Source: Granulicella tundricola MP5ACTX9 (GTDB lineage Bacteria; Acidobacteriota; Terriglobia; Terriglobales; Acidobacteriaceae). Taken from it: a stretch of 64,000 bases of DNA. The DNA is taken from contig NC_015064.1 in assembly GCF_000178975.2 (NCBI RefSeq), positions 3,348,001 through 3,412,000 of the forward strand, read 5' to 3'. The notes beneath the pieces are model-generated. The model was not told the origin of the DNA, did not search any database, and saw only the letters and a list, made by a program, of their open reading frames with translations. Numbering within the stretch: the stretch's first letter is position 1; each line of letters opens with the position of its first letter. Shown one piece after another: positions 61,884-64,000 of the stretch. Made by a program: the position numbers and the translations under genes.

Positions 61884-62984
61884 GAAATTCTCAGGCTCGT
61901 TGACCAAGTCGAGATCATCTTCCTCGTCCTCATCCTCATCTTCATCGTCGTCATCGAAGCTGCCATAGCTGGCGGCGAGGGTGGCGGCGGGAAGAACAGA
62001 CGTCGGTCCGGGGACAGGATTGCCATTCTCGTCGATCTTCATGCCAAGCGAGAGGCCCATCTGAGCAAGGATTTCCTTGATCTCATTCAGGCTCTTACGG
62101 CCGAAGTTCTTCGTCTTCAACATCTCGGCTTCGGTCTTCTGGATCAGCTCGCCGATGGTCGCGATGTTTGCATTCTTCAGGCAGTTGTAGCTGCGCACGG
62201 AAAGCTCGAGCTCCTCAACCGAACGGTTCAGGTTCTCGTTACGCATTGCAGGACCGTCGTGACCGTTATCATGACCGGCCTCCATCTCCTCCTCGAAGTT
62301 GATGAAGATCGTCATGTGATCCTTCAGCAGCTTTGCGGAGAGACCGAGTGCATCGGCCGGAAGAACGGTACCGTTCGTCCAGATCTCGATCGAGAGCTTG
62401 TCATAGTCGGTGATCTGACCCAGACGTGCAGCCTCGACAACGTAGTTCACCTTGCGGACAGGCGAGTGAACGCTGTCGACAGGGATGAAGCCAAGTCCGA
62501 GATCGCCATCGAAGTTCTTGTCGGCAGAGATGTAGCCACGGCCGCGCTTCAACCGCATCTCCATGTCGATCTTGCCACCTTCGGAGATGGTGCAGATGTA
62601 GACGTTGGGATCGAGGATCTCAACATCGGCATCAGCCTCAATCATGCCGGAGGTGATGACGCCAGCAGCGTCAGAACGCAGATAAAGCGCCTTGGGGCCG
62701 TCGCCGGCCAGCTTGAACGGAATCTGCTTCAGGTTGAGGATGATGTCGGTCGCATCCTCGACGACGCCGGTGATCGACTGGAACTCGTGCAGCACGCCCT
62801 CGATGCGGACGGCCGTGACAGCCGCGCCTTCGATGGACGAGAGCAACGTACGCCGAAGCGCATTACCAATGGTCGTACCGAACCCGCGCTCGAACGGCTG
62901 CGCGCTGAACTTGCCGTACTTCGGGGTGATTGTTTCGTTATCGACAGCGAGACGCTTGGGCTTCTGAAAACCTCTCCAAAGCAT
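61881..62984 (-). CDS. rpoA: RNA polymerase alpha subunit
   Basis: About 367 residues. Assembles RNA polymerase and binds UP elements and activators. Seen: [20 protein letters not shown] (about 30-50), [38 protein letters not shown] in two parts, and the C-terminal domain [22 protein letters not shown] and [11 protein letters not shown]. An acidic tail of about 25 residues ([14 protein letters not shown]) follows. AGGAGA seven bases upstream fixes the ATG at 62984. Confidence 0.97.
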   Translation of the reverse strand: MLWRGFQKPKRLAVDNETITPKYGKFSAQPFERGFGTTIGNALRRTLLSSIEGAAVTAVRIEGVLHEFQSITGVVEDATDIILNLKQIPFKLAGDGPKALYLRSDAAGVITSGMIEADADVEILDPNVYICTISEGGKIDMEMRLKRGRGYISADKNFDGDLGLGFIPVDSVHSPVRKVNYVVEAARLGQITDYDKLSIEIWTNGTVLPADALGLSAKLLKDHMTIFINFEEEMEAGHDNGHDGPAMRNENLNRSVEELELSVRSYNCLKNANIATIGELIQKTEAEMLKTKNFGRKSLNEIKEILAQMGLSLGMKIDENGNPVPGPTSVLPAATLAASYGSFDDDDEDEDEDEEDDLDLVNEPENF

Positions 62985-63080
62985 GGGTGTTTCTCCTTTT
63001 CCGGCACACATCGCGATGCATTTTGCGGTGGGCGGAGTGTTACGGTTGCCAACACATTGTCGGTACTACCAAACGGGTTT

Positions 63081-63109
63081 AGACCCACGTCCACAAAGGA
63101 CGCGGGTCT
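63081..63109. promoter_or_regulatory. Hairpin between rpsD and rpoA
   Basis: AGACCCACGTCC (63081-63092) and GGACGCGGGTCT (63098-63109) pair with one A/C mismatch around ACAAA. Without a T-tract; may be an attenuator, a processing site or a site for S4 feedback. Confidence 0.6.
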
Positions 63110-63132
63110 CCCCGAAACTGCAACTCCAAAGC

Positions 63133-63765
63133 TTACTTGGAGTAAAGTTCGACGATCAGCTGCTCGTTCACCGGCAGCTGGACATCCTCGCGCTTCGGCA
63201 GCATGACAACCTTGCCGGAGAGCGTATCGCGGTTGATGTCGAGCCAGGTCACAGACTGCAGACCACCGGCAAAATCCTTCGCGGTCTCGAAGAAGCTGAG
63301 CGTCTTCGAACCTTCGCGGACTGCGATCTCATCGCCAACCTTGCATTGGAAGGAGGGGATATTGACCTTGCGGCCGTTGACCTGGATGTGTCCGTGACGG
63401 ACAACCTGGCGAGCCTGGCGGCGGCTGGTCGCGAGACCGAGACGGTAGCAGACGTTATCCAGACGCGTCTCGAGCTGCTGCAGAAGCAGGTCGCCGGTGA
63501 CGCCGGTCTTGTTCGCAGCCTTCTGATAGTAGGCGCGGAACTGGGTCTCGAGCGTGAAGTAGATGCGCTTGGCCTTCTGCTTCTCACGGAGCTGCAGACC
63601 GTAGCCCACAACCTTCTTTACCTTGCGGGACTGGCCGTGCTGGCCCGGGGGAAAGTTACGCTTCTCAACGGGGCATTTCTCGGTAAAGCACTTGGAACCT
63701 TTGAGGAAGAGCTTGACGCCGTCGCGGCGGCACATGCGGCAGACGGGTCCTGTGTAACGTGCCAT
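63133..63765 (-). CDS. rpsD: Ribosomal protein uS4
   Basis: 210 residues; primary 16S rRNA-binding protein of the 30S subunit. This is the zinc (C+) form: four cysteines in CRMC and KCFTEKC (about 9, 12, 26, 31). RLDNVCYRLGLATSRRQARQ and the S4 domain VRHGHIQVNGRKVNIPS follow. AGGAG is about six bases before the ATG. Lies between rpsK and rpoA, the usual order. Confidence 0.97.
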   Translation of the reverse strand: MARYTGPVCRMCRRDGVKLFLKGSKCFTEKCPVEKRNFPPGQHGQSRKVKKVVGYGLQLREKQKAKRIYFTLETQFRAYYQKAANKTGVTGDLLLQQLETRLDNVCYRLGLATSRRQARQVVRHGHIQVNGRKVNIPSFQCKVGDEIAVREGSKTLSFFETAKDFAGGLQSVTWLDINRDTLSGKVVMLPKREDVQLPVNEQLIVELYSK

Positions 63766-63861
63766 TTGAATCTCCTGATTGATCCGGAGTGAACCAGATT
63801 TCGGTTGTCGATCGCTTTACAGGCCGGCAGGCCCTTCATCGCGATCCGTGATACAGCTATT

Positions 63862-63917
63862 TAGCTCTTAGCCGCTGGCTGTTAGCTAAAGGCTAAGAGC
63901 TAGCGGCTAGAAGCTGT
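63862..63917. repeat. Heptamer array between rpsK and rpsD (GCT class)
   Basis: Eight period-7 units with GCT or GCC at positions 3-5: TAGCTCT, TAGCCGC, TGGCTGT, TAGCTAA, AGGCTAA, GAGCTAG, CGGCTAG, AAGCTGT. It stops seven bases from the rpsK stop codon. Confidence 0.85.
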
Positions 63918-63923
63918 TGAAGA

Positions 63924-64000
63924 TCAAACGCGGCGGCGCTTGGGAGGACGGCAACCATTGTGCGGCATCGGCGTAACGTCGCGGATCGAACGAACGTCGA
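63924..64000 (-). CDS. rpsK: Ribosomal protein uS11, C-terminal end (partial)
   Basis: Only the last 24 codons lie in the window: VRSIRDVTPMPHNGCRPPKR and RRV, then TGA. This is the conserved uS11 end (DVTPxPHNGCRP). The rest is beyond the right edge. First visible gene of the leftward rpsK-rpsD-rpoA-rplQ unit. Confidence 0.95.
   Translation of the reverse strand, partial: DVRSIRDVTPMPHNGCRPPKRRRV

Overview
The window looks like a chromosomal segment of an acidobacterium, most likely of the Acidobacteriaceae (Terriglobus, Granulicella or Edaphobacter type). This is an inference from gene content: two long Oar-like TonB-dependent receptors with an N-terminal carboxypeptidase-regulatory-like domain, a GlgE plus TreS-maltokinase locus, a secreted protein made of bacterial Ig-like repeats, a DUF6677-like membrane protein, high GC and many dispersed short repeats. 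No rRNA, integrase, transposase, phage or CRISPR array was seen. One tRNA (Pro, CGG) is present.

Layout. 1-12.7 kb: alpha-glucan and trehalose metabolism (treY and a GH15 glucosidase leftward; glgE, treS-mak fusion and a degenerate glycosyltransferase-like protein rightward), then a membrane protein with MscS-type helices and an acyl carrier protein. 13-15.7 kb: a MocA-like/XdhC-like pair, the tRNA and a PilZ protein. 15.9-22.6 kb: a translationally coupled chain in which a membrane HD-GYP/GAF/GGDEF protein leads straight into a peptide-type ABC importer. 22.8-26.2 kb: a secreted subtilase with TALWGA repeats, then a PAS/GGDEF protein whose probable start codon lies in a long hairpin. 26.8-33.9 kb: a TonB receptor, a Tat-exported aminotransferase and, convergent, an exported RidA-like protein with a Tat-exported flavin amine oxidase; together they look like a periplasmic amine/imine pathway. 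34.4-37.8 kb: an Ig-repeat protein carrying a GH28 fragment, with extreme strand bias. 37.9-51.3 kb: DUF503, rbfA, GT39, GNAT, VanZ, guaB, a second TonB receptor, a membrane protein, an HxlR/QorB divergent pair, a SnoaL-like protein and an acyltransferase. 51.4-57.1 kb: rimP-nusA-infB behind a terminator-like leader hairpin. 57.1-60.6 kb: a repeat-rich intergenic block, a cold-shock protein, small proteins and an M24 peptidase. 60.9-64 kb: the leftward ribosomal operon end rpsK-rpsD-rpoA-rplQ, interrupted by a four-helix-bundle (S23/IVP family) gene.

The most unusual structure is a family of period-7 repeat arrays (consensus CTGATCC/CTAAGCC, plus a GCTGANA-type class) that sit against the stop codons of guaB, rplQ, rpoA and rpsK and between the GT39 and GNAT genes. 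Several end in the same CTGYTCTTA sequence, which supplies or overlaps the stop codon, and an inverted pair flanks the four-helix-bundle gene inserted between rpoA and rplQ. This looks like an undescribed stop-codon-seeking repeat element, possibly linked to that protein family. Second in interest is the fully exported aminotransferase/RidA/amine oxidase set.
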